Assembly: GCA_965247995.1 (NCBI GenBank)
Contig: OZ252041.1
Span: 496,001-560,000 of the forward strand
Reading direction: 5' to 3'
DNA length: 64,000 bases
Source of the DNA: JASLZO01 sp965247995
GTDB lineage: Bacteria > Chloroflexota > Dehalococcoidia > UBA6926
The translations under genes and the position numbers were made by a program. Position 1 is the first letter of the stretch. The number at the start of each line of letters is the position of its first letter. This document shows, in pieces, positions 36,108 to 43,852 of this stretch. A model generated the notes under the pieces. It did not search any database, was not told the origin of the DNA, and saw only the letters and a list, made by a program, of their open reading frames with translations.

Positions 36108-38377
36108 GCCTTAGCTACTCCTGATTGTGCAGGCCGTCCTCGACCCGCTTCCTTCGATGCCGCTGTTATCCGGTGAACGCTCACGACCTCCTGCACTTCT
36201 TCCAGCCGCGAGAGCAGCCGGCTGACCTGTGCAAGGCCCGATGTCTCAACCGTAATAGATATCGTAACCGAGCGGTCAGGATTGCGTCTATCACGTATGT
36301 CCGTGATGTTGATCTGTTCCGCCGAAACGATCGTCGTGATATCGCGCAACAGTCCCGTCCGATCGTGGGCGGTGATCACGATCGACGACGGGTAGAGCTG
36401 ATCGACGTGGGGCCACCGCACGTCCACGATCCGCTCCGGCTCATCCTCGTTCGCAAGGTTCGGACAGCCTTCCCGGTGCACGGTCACGCCGCGGTTCCGC
36501 GTGATGAACCCCACGGCCGGTTCTCCAGGAAGCGGACGGCAACACCGGCCCGTTCGCGCGGATACAACCCCGCCGCCAAGGACCTCGACTGCAAGCTCCC
36601 CGGCTCCAGGAGTGATGCGGACCGTGGGTTGCCGCTCTTCCGCTGGCGTCAGCCGCGTCGCAACCTGGCTCGTGCTCACCGTCCCTGTTCCGAGGGCCAG
36701 GATGAATTCATCCTCTGTCTCGTAGCTGAACATCTCAGCTAGCTTCATCGGATCGAGGCCGATTCCTAGCCGCTTCGCTTCGCGTTCCAGCAGCTGCTTC
36801 CCGCGCGCCAGGCTCTCCGTCCGTTTCTGGCGGCGGAACCACTGGCGGATCTTCGATCGTCCGGTCTCGGTTCGCACATAGCCCAGATCTGGGTTCAGCC
36901 AGTCAAGGCTCGGGCCTTTCTCCGCTTTGGAAGACATGATCTCAACCGTGTCGCCGTTCTTCAGCTGGTACGCGTACGAGACCAACCGGCCGTTCACCTT
37001 CGCCCCCACGGCCCGGTATCCCAAGTCGGTGTGAATCCGGAATGCAAAGTCGAGCGGCGTGGACCCCGCGGGCAGCTCGCGAATCTCGCCCGCCGGCGTG
37101 TACACGAATACCTGGTCCGGAAGGATGTCTCCCTTCACCTGCTCGACGAACTCCTCCGCTCCGGACACCTCCCGTTGCCAATCGATCAACTGGCGCACCC
37201 ACGCGATCCGCTCCTCGAACTGCGAGTTCGATACCGCCCGACCTTCCTTGTAGCGCCAGTGTGCCGCGACGCCGTATTCCGCTAGCCGGTGCATCTCTGG
37301 GGTGCGGATTTGGACCTCAAGCGGCTTGCCGGATTGCACCAACACCGTCGTATGGAGCGACTGGTACCCGCTCTCGCGCGGGCTTGCGACGTAGTCGTCG
37401 AACTGCCCTGGCACCGGCCGCCACAACCCGTGCACAGCGCCTAACGCCGCGTAGCAGTCCTGCACCGTATCCACGATGATCCGGACCGCCAGGAGGTCAT
37501 AGATGTCACCGAACTGCCTGCCGGACGTCTCGTAACGCTGCATCTTCTGGTGGATGCTGTACAGGCTCTTTGGCCTCCCAACCACCTCTGACGGTTTCAA
37601 GCCAGCGTTCCCCAGCTCGCCACGAAGCTCGTTGATGGCAGCTTGGACCTGCTCCTCGCGCTCCGCCCGCCTGGAGTCAACCAGCGCTACGATCCGCTCG
37701 TAGTCCTGTGACTCAAGGTGGCTGAACGCGAGGTCCTGCAGCTCCCACTCGATCGCATAAAGCCCCAACCGGTGCGCCAACGGCGCATAGATCTCTCGCG
37801 TCTCGAACGAGATGCGCCGGCGCTTCTCTTCAGGGAGCGCACCAAGGGTCCGCATGTTGTGGAGCCGGTCCGCCAGTTTGATAAACACGACGCGGATGTC
37901 TTGCGCCATCGCGACGAGCATCTTCCGGAGACTCTCGGCTTGGGCTGACGTCATTCGCTCCGGTTGGCCTGGTGCCGTCCCACGTCCATCGGTTCGGTCG
38001 TTCTCGGCCGGCGACGGTTCATCCGTCAATCGGCCCAGCTTCGTGACGCCGTCCACCAGCCGTGCCACATTTGCGCCGAACTCACTCTCGATCTCCGCGA
38101 GCGAGACCGGAGAGTCCTCCACGACATCGTGAAGGAGCGCCGCCTGCAGGGCCTCTGGGTCGTTCAACTGGAGGTCAACGAGGATCATCGCCGTCTGCAG
38201 GGGATGCGTGACGAACGGATCGCCAGAGAATCGGAGTTGACCTTCGTGCGCTCGCTCGGCGACGTCCCACGCTTGGCGCAACGACTGGAGCCGTTCCGGC
38301 TCTATCTGTCCCTGCAGTCGCGCGCTGAGTTCATCAAACCCCGCCGCGCTCGGTCGCGACGTCGATACGGTCGCCAT
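36104..38377 (-). CDS. rel: Bifunctional (p)ppGpp synthetase/hydrolase (Rel/SpoT)
   Basis: 757 residues. The N-terminal HD hydrolase carries HDVVEDSP (about 83-90). The synthetase domain has GRPKSLYSIHQKM and SPRESGYQSLHTTV. They are followed by a TGS domain (DQVFVYTPAGEIRELPAGST), a Cys-containing conserved region (ARTGRCCRPLPG) and a C-terminal ACT domain. It makes and degrades (p)ppGpp in response to starvation. The ATG at 38377 has TACAAT 5 bases upstream and no Shine-Dalgarno, suggesting a leaderless mRNA. Overlaps rpsT by 4 bases. Confidence 0.96.
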   Translation of the reverse strand: MATVSTSRPSAAGFDELSARLQGQIEPERLQSLRQAWDVAERAHEGQLRFSGDPFVTHPLQTAMILVDLQLNDPEALQAALLHDVVEDSPVSLAEIESEFGANVARLVDGVTKLGRLTDEPSPAENDRTDGRGTAPGQPERMTSAQAESLRKMLVAMAQDIRVVFIKLADRLHNMRTLGALPEEKRRRISFETREIYAPLAHRLGLYAIEWELQDLAFSHLESQDYERIVALVDSRRAEREEQVQAAINELRGELGNAGLKPSEVVGRPKSLYSIHQKMQRYETSGRQFGDIYDLLAVRIIVDTVQDCYAALGAVHGLWRPVPGQFDDYVASPRESGYQSLHTTVLVQSGKPLEVQIRTPEMHRLAEYGVAAHWRYKEGRAVSNSQFEERIAWVRQLIDWQREVSGAEEFVEQVKGDILPDQVFVYTPAGEIRELPAGSTPLDFAFRIHTDLGYRAVGAKVNGRLVSYAYQLKNGDTVEIMSSKAEKGPSLDWLNPDLGYVRTETGRSKIRQWFRRQKRTESLARGKQLLEREAKRLGIGLDPMKLAEMFSYETEDEFILALGTGTVSTSQVATRLTPAEERQPTVRITPGAGELAVEVLGGGVVSARTGRCCRPLPGEPAVGFITRNRGVTVHREGCPNLANEDEPERIVDVRWPHVDQLYPSSIVITAHDRTGLLRDITTIVSAEQINITDIRDRRNPDRSVTISITVETSGLAQVSRLLSRLEEVQEVVSVHRITAASKEAGRGRPAQSGVAKA

Positions 38378-38382
38378 AACTC

Positions 38383-38388
38383 ATTGTA
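38383..38388 (-). promoter_or_regulatory. Candidate -10 box directly before rel (leaderless transcript?)
   Basis: TACAAT on the minus strand ends 5 bases before the rel ATG. Transcription would start at about the initiation codon. No clear -35 and no Shine-Dalgarno sequence are visible. Confidence 0.4.
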
Positions 38389-38414
38389 CCGGCGAGCGCC
38401 CGCGCGTGTTCGCG

Positions 38415-39110
38415 CTATTCGACTAGTCGGTATCGCAGCGCCCGCAGCTCATCTCGGTCCTTCTCCGACGAATACCGGAGCGTTACGAGGTAGGCATAGA
38501 GCAGCAAGAACGCAACCATGCCAATCAAGAACGGCATCAGAAACGCCGCGGGCATGTCGAACGGGATCGTTGGCACCGGATGAAGATAGGTCCACAGGTA
38601 AACCGAGAAATAGGTTATCGGGACGTTGAAGAAACCCAGAACCCCGATAACCCCCGCGAAGCGAGCAGTGCGCGGCCCCGGTTCTCCGAGCGACCGCAAC
38701 ATCAAATAGCCGACGAAAATCATCCAGAGCACCAGGGTCGTTACAAGCCGGGCATCGTTCCAACTCCAGAACGTGCCCCATACTGGTCTTCCCCAAAGGG
38801 AGCCCGTGATCAACGTCAACGTCGTCGTGACGACGCCGATCTCCGCCGACACCCGCGCCAAGCGGTCCCACCGCACCTGACCTCGCCACAAGTAGCCCAC
38901 ACTGCCCACGAACACGACGCCGAACGCCACGTACGTGGTCAGCGCGATCGGAACGTGAATGTAGAAAATCCGCGAGTGGACACCCTGGACCGCGTCGACC
39001 GGTCCAACAACCAGGGCCAGGTACATGGCCGTGACCATCGTTCCAGCTGCCGCGTACCCCAGCAACTGCTGGCGGCTCAGCCAGGGGTTTGACTTGTCTC
39101 TTGCTACCAC
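38415..39110 (-). CDS. ccmC: Cytochrome c biogenesis protein CcmC-like heme handling protein
   Basis: 231 residues with six membrane helices. The heme-binding tryptophan-rich motif is WGRPVWGTFWSWNDAR, and histidines in RIFYIHVPIALT and near TYLHPVP fit CcmC's heme ligands. CcmC loads heme onto CcmE in system I cytochrome c maturation. Other ccm genes are not in this window. Gap to the upstream membrane protein gene is 6 bases, so the two form an operon. Confidence 0.88.
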   Translation of the reverse strand: MVARDKSNPWLSRQQLLGYAAAGTMVTAMYLALVVGPVDAVQGVHSRIFYIHVPIALTTYVAFGVVFVGSVGYLWRGQVRWDRLARVSAEIGVVTTTLTLITGSLWGRPVWGTFWSWNDARLVTTLVLWMIFVGYLMLRSLGEPGPRTARFAGVIGVLGFFNVPITYFSVYLWTYLHPVPTIPFDMPAAFLMPFLIGMVAFLLLYAYLVTLRYSSEKDRDELRALRYRLVE

Positions 39111-39116
39111 GCGCGG

Positions 39117-39857
39117 TTAGCTGGCCTCGCCGGCCCGAGCATTCGCCGTGAGCACCGCTCCGCCCGTTGACTCGGCTCGGGTGGACCACCGGGTCGCCAC
39201 GAGAAATCCGCTGAACATCAACGCTCCCGCAACGATCTCGCCAGCGTAGAGATACTCGCCGTCGCCGAATCGCGTCAGCGTGCTCGCCGACGCGATCACC
39301 AGTGCACCCGCCGCGATCAACATGTTTCCCCACATCCGGTTGATCAGCGTCTTCTTCCTCCAGAACAAGTATGCAGAGTAGATCGCCCCGCCGACGAGCG
39401 CCACGACACCAAAGATATTGAAAATCGGCGTCAACCCACGCACCCATGCTCCGTCCGCCATGATCTCCTTATACTGCCCGCTCAGCGGCATTGATGGGTC
39501 GAATCCGGACCCGTCAATCGGCACCGTCATGACTCCATAGAGACCCACTAGCGACCCAAACACCACGACCGCCAGGGTGGCCTTCGCGAATCGGGGGCGG
39601 CTGAGCAAATAGACCGTCCCTAACCCAATCCACGCCGCGTTCAAGAGCGCTCCGCTCGCGTACCAAGTGCGGAAGATCAGCCCGTTCCATGCAATCGACG
39701 AAGCAAGTTCCGCCATACTGCCAACCCCGAACAGCGCGAGCCCAATTCCCCAGAAGAGCAGCGCGGGCCTCCGTGACCGTGTCCACCGCGTGAACACTAG
39801 GACGACGAAGGTCCCCATAATCGCGCTGGACACCAGCGGGAGGGCCGTCGTCATCAA
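39117..39857 (-). CDS. Seven-helix membrane protein linked to ccmC
   Basis: About 246 residues with seven hydrophobic segments and a periplasmic/outer loop around SGFDPSMPLSGQYKEIMADG. I do not recognise the family. The tight spacing to ccmC suggests a role in cytochrome or heme handling (inference). Starts at TTG 39857 or ATG 39854, with GGAGG upstream. Confidence 0.7.
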   Translation of the reverse strand: MMTTALPLVSSAIMGTFVVLVFTRWTRSRRPALLFWGIGLALFGVGSMAELASSIAWNGLIFRTWYASGALLNAAWIGLGTVYLLSRPRFAKATLAVVVFGSLVGLYGVMTVPIDGSGFDPSMPLSGQYKEIMADGAWVRGLTPIFNIFGVVALVGGAIYSAYLFWRKKTLINRMWGNMLIAAGALVIASASTLTRFGDGEYLYAGEIVAGALMFSGFLVATRWSTRAESTGGAVLTANARAGEAS

Positions 39858-39908
39858 CGCGTAGTCCTCCGAGTTCGTTTGGCGAGTCCGTTTAGTTGTT
39901 CCCGGGTA

Positions 39909-39939
39909 AATCTGAAGAAATCTGTAGATTACTCAGATT
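39909..39939. promoter_or_regulatory. Nested inverted repeats in a divergent promoter region
   Basis: AATCTG (39909-39914) pairs with CAGATT (39934-39939), and inside it AATCT (39919-39923) pairs with AGATT (39926-39930). The 204-base gap between the membrane protein gene and the MerR-like gene should hold both promoters, so this is a candidate operator for the MerR-like regulator. Confidence 0.4.
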
Positions 39940-40061
39940 CGCCGGTTTCGCATGCTACCACGGCCCCTCGGTTGACTCTGAGCCAAACCGCCATGTACGC
40001 TCGTTTTTGGTTTGGGACTTACGTAACCCGTGGATCGTGGCATCCTCGCGAGAGGTGAATC

Positions 40062-40811
40062 GTGGAGCTGAAGCAGCTCCTGCATCAGGTGCCCGGGCTG
40101 ACCAAGCGGTTCGTCTATTACCTCGAAACACAGGGGTACATTCACCCGACCAAAGTCCCCAAGAAACGCATCGCACGTCGCGACTACTCCGAGAGCGATC
40201 TCCGGATCATCCAGGACGTGTGGCGCTTCTATCAGCGTGGCTACGCTGTCCAGCGCGCCCATGCGCTCGCGACTCGTACCGACCGGACCATCGCCTACGT
40301 CGCCTTCGCCGCTCCCGCCCGGACTTGGCGGGAGGTCGTTACGCTCCTCCGGTCGTTCCGCGAGGTGGTCGAAGCGTCACCGGTCTATGGCGAAACCTGG
40401 GACATCTTCGCGAAGACCGACTCTACCGATCCAGCAGGCATCTATCAGAACCTCGCCCCTGCCCTCGCCGAAGCTGGCATCCAAGCAATGCCACGCATCT
40501 GGAGGGCACGGGAGTACTACATCCGCCAGAGGGAGGACACTACCGTGACGCTCGAGGATTCGGGGCTCATTGCCTACATCCTGATGACCGTCCCTAGCAA
40601 GCACATTGAGATCGTCGCGGAAGACCTCAAGGCCTTCCCAGCCGTCCACGAAGTCAGCGTGATCTATGGCGCTTCGGACATCGTCGCCAAAGTCGTCGTC
40701 CCCAGCGCCCGGGATCTCGATAGCCTCGTCATGGACCAGATCCACGGCATCGAAGCCATCGAGTCCACCCGGACCTTCATTACGGTCGCAGACCTCCACT
40801 GGACCCGATGA
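40062..40811 (+). CDS. MerR-type HTH fused to Lrp/AsnC-type (RAM) ligand-binding domains
   Basis: 249 residues. Residues 1-70 look like a MerR winged helix (KRFVYYLETQGYIHPTK, RRDYSESDLRIIQDVWRFYQ). Residues about 80-155 resemble a degenerate RAM domain (TWREVVTLLRSFREVVEASPVYG...). Residues about 170-245 are a clear Lrp/AsnC RAM domain (AYILMTVPSKHIEIVAEDLK; VSVIYGASDIVAKVVV). RAM domains sense amino acids and oligomerise. Starts at GTG 40062 behind AGAGGTGAATC. The target is unknown, but the divergent region has nested inverted repeats and secreted-protein genes follow. Confidence 0.8.
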   Translation: MELKQLLHQVPGLTKRFVYYLETQGYIHPTKVPKKRIARRDYSESDLRIIQDVWRFYQRGYAVQRAHALATRTDRTIAYVAFAAPARTWREVVTLLRSFREVVEASPVYGETWDIFAKTDSTDPAGIYQNLAPALAEAGIQAMPRIWRAREYYIRQREDTTVTLEDSGLIAYILMTVPSKHIEIVAEDLKAFPAVHEVSVIYGASDIVAKVVVPSARDLDSLVMDQIHGIEAIESTRTFITVADLHWTR

Positions 40812-40845
40812 CCGGACGCGACAACGTCCACGGGCCGACAAAGAA

Positions 40846-40869
40846 AAAGGCCGGGTCGCCCCGGCCTTT
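40846..40869. terminator. Bidirectional rho-independent terminator
   Basis: AAAGGCCGGG and CCCGGCCTTT around TCGC, A-run on the left. It lies between the convergent MerR-like gene and the Cys-rich gene. Confidence 0.85.
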
Positions 40870-40892
40870 GGCCTCGGAGTACACGAACTGAA

Positions 40893-41087
40893 CTAGGTCT
40901 TCTTCGGCAGGACCATCTCAATCGCGTTCTTCGACTCGTTCGCGTGGCAAAGGGCAGGGTCGCCCCCGCACTCACACTCCTCGCCGTTCTCGCACTGGCA
41001 ATCAGCCAACAGTTTGCCGCACGCACAGGTCGCAGCTTCAATCTGCCCGGTAACGCCCTCGACCCTGCGCTCTTGCTCGATCGTCAT
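40893..41087 (-). CDS. Small Cys-rich protein, possible metal-binding (metallothionein-like)
   Basis: 64 residues, with eight cysteines and one histidine in the centre: TCACGKLLADCQCENGEECE followed by CGGDPALCH. Termini are charged and have no signal peptide, so it is cytosolic. The ATG at 41087 has CAGGAG upstream, and a terminator lies past the stop, which together support a real gene. The density of Cys pairs suggests zinc or copper binding; it does not match the SmtA pattern I know. It follows the solute-binding protein gene on the same strand. Confidence 0.65.
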   Translation of the reverse strand: MTIEQERRVEGVTGQIEAATCACGKLLADCQCENGEECECGGDPALCHANESKNAIEMVLPKKT

Positions 41088-41126
41088 GCTTACTCCTGTG
41101 CCCCGGCGGTACGAGTCTTGTACAGA

Positions 41127-43787
41127 TTATACGCCTTCCGCCATCCGTCTGCCCGCTCGACTACCGGTTCTCCGTCTGCGTCCCACAATGGACGTGCCAA
41201 CGAGTCCCATCGCCAGAAGTGCGACCAAACTGACATCTGTCGTCGAGCCACCCAGACATCCGCCTCCGGACTCCGTGGCCGGCGTCGGCGTGGCCGGGAC
41301 CGGCGTTGCATCCTCGCCGACCAGCGTCCCCTCAGGGGCTCGCGCCTGCTCCGAACCCCCACCTGGACGCACCGCCCCCGGGGGCGCTACCTCGACGGTC
41401 AACGTCCGCTCCGCAACCGTCGATAGTGCGTCGCTGAAAGCCGTGAGCGTCAACTTGTACAGCCCCGGAATGAGCGCTCCTGTCTCCCCAGCGGAGAGCG
41501 CAACGGCGAAGGCGTCCCCGGCCGCCTCCGCCTCGCCAGTCTTGATGACCCGGCCGGACGCCGGATCCGTGAAGACATACTGAACACCGTGCGTACCCGG
41601 TCCCTGGACCATCGCCTCGATCCGGGCATCCGCACCGATTTCAACGAACGGGTCCGTCGATGACGTGATCCTTAACTGCTCCACCGAACCGAAGTACCAA
41701 TCGCCCGGTTTGAACGGATATGTCGGGTCGCGGAACGCTTCAAGCTCCGCGTACTGCGCCGGCGGGTCGAATCGTACGAGCTGGTACGGCCCGTTGCTGA
41801 TGACCATCATGTTCTTGTCGGCGAACCACGCCCGCGCCGCGTCATACCGTGACTCGGCCTCCGCTGGCGTCACGAACGACCGCCCGCCCATCTGGAATAC
41901 CGCTTCCGGATAGCTTCCGTCCTGCTGGAATTGCCGCAACGTCCGGTCCACCAAGCGCGAGTCGCGGCTCTGGACCAAGCTGATCCACGGGACGCTGAAC
42001 CGCCCAGCCGCGGTGTCGCTGTACGCCGCGCGGCGCTGCGCGAACACCAAGTCGTCCATCGCCGCGAGGATCTCCCACGGCATGCTCAACCCTGACGGCA
42101 CCGCATACTCCGCGATGTAATCGTCGACGAAGTGCCAGTAATCCACGTACGCCTCGATCCGGTTGTCGTCCAGCACCCGATACGCCTTCACCGTGTCCAA
42201 CAGCGGCCGAGCAGTCACCGCCAATGCGAACTCAATCTGTGACTTCTCGTCGCTGTACGTCAGGTCGAACGACTGGTAGATCCCGTAAACAACGTCCGCC
42301 ATTGTGATCGGCTCGCCGTGGTGCCACGTCGACTGGAAGTACTTGGAATAGTCGTACGTCACTTTGCTCGTCGCCGTCACACCCGCTCCGACACTCACGA
42401 ACGCTCCTGCCGCAGCGTCCCACCGCGCCGCGTCGGCTGGCACCTCGATCGTCCCCGTCGGGCCCGCCGTCTCAACCTCATACGCCGTCCGAAGCGGCAT
42501 TGGAATCCCCGTGAATGGGTGCCGTGCGGTCGCCGAATCGTGCAGGTTCCGCCAGATATCGACGCTGTACACATCCCCAAGTCCGGCAACCGGATTCCAC
42601 GTGCTCCGTTCGGTCCACACCCACAGGTTGCCGATGGTCACTTGATCCGCGCCCGGGACGAACGCCTCTCGGAGCGTCCACTGCGCCTTCGGCCCCGCGA
42701 CAACGTCTTCCGTCACGCCTCGGATCTCCGTCTTAGCCGGGAAGGTATTCACCACGGTCGCAAGCCAGATCCGCACCGAGTCGTCGAGCGCGATCTGAGT
42801 CGCTTGCCGGTACAGCTCATCCCGCTCCGCCTGATCCGCAAAATCCCCGCGGAAGATACGCTGACCAACGTCGTCCAACATCGGGTTCTCGTACTGCCAG
42901 AATCCGATCTCTTGCCATCCCGGCATGTTTCCCAACCACGGCGCCGCCATCTGGTTGATGGTCGCGTAGTCATACCGTTCTGCCGCCCCTCGACCCCAAC
43001 CTTCTGTGTACATGTGCCAGTCGAACTGCTGCGGGTCGGTCCCGTACACCGTGAGAATCGCGGGCGCGAACTGGTGATATACCGGGGATACCTGGAAACC
43101 TGCCGCAGCCAGCTCGGCACGGATGAGGTCGCCCACCTCCCGCCGCTCGTCCTCAACGCGGATCAAGAACTTGATCCGAATCGGGTGTCCGCCAAAGCTC
43201 CATACCCCGTCCACCATCTCTGCACCGGCCTTCTGCATCGCTGCCGAGATCGCCGCGCGCCCTCGCTCCGGGTCGTACCCGAGGTCCGCCTCGGCCAACA
43301 TTGCCGTGAGGATCGTGTAGTCGAAGTCAAACGGGCTGACGTGCGTGAACATGGGCCGTGCCAGGCCCTTATAGATTTCCTGCGCGATGAAGTTCCGGTT
43401 GATCAAATGTTGCATCGCGCGCCGCACTTCGGGAATCGAGAAGGGGTTCAACTCCCCCTCCCGAGCAGGCGCCGGATTCAAGATCAACGAATTTGTCGAC
43501 GCCGGCGCTTCGAACAACTGCACCCCATCGTCATCCCGCAGGTCCTGCGCCGCTTCCGTCTTCAGGTTGAAGACGTACATATCCATCGAATCGCGGGCAA
43601 GCTCCTGAGGAGCCAGGTCGACGTGGAACGAACGGAACACGATGCGGTCCGACGCCGGGCCCGGGCGGTCATGGGGCGGTTCGTAGTCGCTCGACTGCGC
43701 CACCGCGACACCGCCAACGGCCGCGACGGCCAGCAACCCCAGCGCAACGCGCGAAGCAGTACGAATCAGTCGCCTCACGGTCAACAC
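41127..43787 (-). CDS. Surface-anchored solute-binding protein (SBP_bac_5) with apparently permuted lobes
   Basis: 886 residues. The signal peptide (1-30) ends in AVAQ. Residues ~45-345 look like the second part of a family-5 (peptide/opine type) binding protein: ASDRIVFRSF, IPEVRRAMQHLINRNFIAQE, GYDPERGRAAI. Residues ~385-710 look like the first part: STWNPVAGLGDVYSVDIWRN, HHGEPITMADVVYG, SNGPYQLVRFDPPAQYAELE. A beta domain, a Thr/Pro linker and the tail GGGCLGG-helix-RRRR follow. So order is reversed compared with the family. It is anchored outside the cell. No permease or ATPase genes are nearby. Ligand unknown. Confidence 0.8.
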   Translation of the reverse strand: MLTVRRLIRTASRVALGLLAVAAVGGVAVAQSSDYEPPHDRPGPASDRIVFRSFHVDLAPQELARDSMDMYVFNLKTEAAQDLRDDDGVQLFEAPASTNSLILNPAPAREGELNPFSIPEVRRAMQHLINRNFIAQEIYKGLARPMFTHVSPFDFDYTILTAMLAEADLGYDPERGRAAISAAMQKAGAEMVDGVWSFGGHPIRIKFLIRVEDERREVGDLIRAELAAAGFQVSPVYHQFAPAILTVYGTDPQQFDWHMYTEGWGRGAAERYDYATINQMAAPWLGNMPGWQEIGFWQYENPMLDDVGQRIFRGDFADQAERDELYRQATQIALDDSVRIWLATVVNTFPAKTEIRGVTEDVVAGPKAQWTLREAFVPGADQVTIGNLWVWTERSTWNPVAGLGDVYSVDIWRNLHDSATARHPFTGIPMPLRTAYEVETAGPTGTIEVPADAARWDAAAGAFVSVGAGVTATSKVTYDYSKYFQSTWHHGEPITMADVVYGIYQSFDLTYSDEKSQIEFALAVTARPLLDTVKAYRVLDDNRIEAYVDYWHFVDDYIAEYAVPSGLSMPWEILAAMDDLVFAQRRAAYSDTAAGRFSVPWISLVQSRDSRLVDRTLRQFQQDGSYPEAVFQMGGRSFVTPAEAESRYDAARAWFADKNMMVISNGPYQLVRFDPPAQYAELEAFRDPTYPFKPGDWYFGSVEQLRITSSTDPFVEIGADARIEAMVQGPGTHGVQYVFTDPASGRVIKTGEAEAAGDAFAVALSAGETGALIPGLYKLTLTAFSDALSTVAERTLTVEVAPPGAVRPGGGSEQARAPEGTLVGEDATPVPATPTPATESGGGCLGGSTTDVSLVALLAMGLVGTSIVGRRRRTGSRAGRRMAEGV

Positions 43788-43852
43788 CAGTTAGGACCTC
43801 CGCCCAGGCATCGCTCGATCGTCATTACGAGAACTAGCGGGACCGGCAGCGG

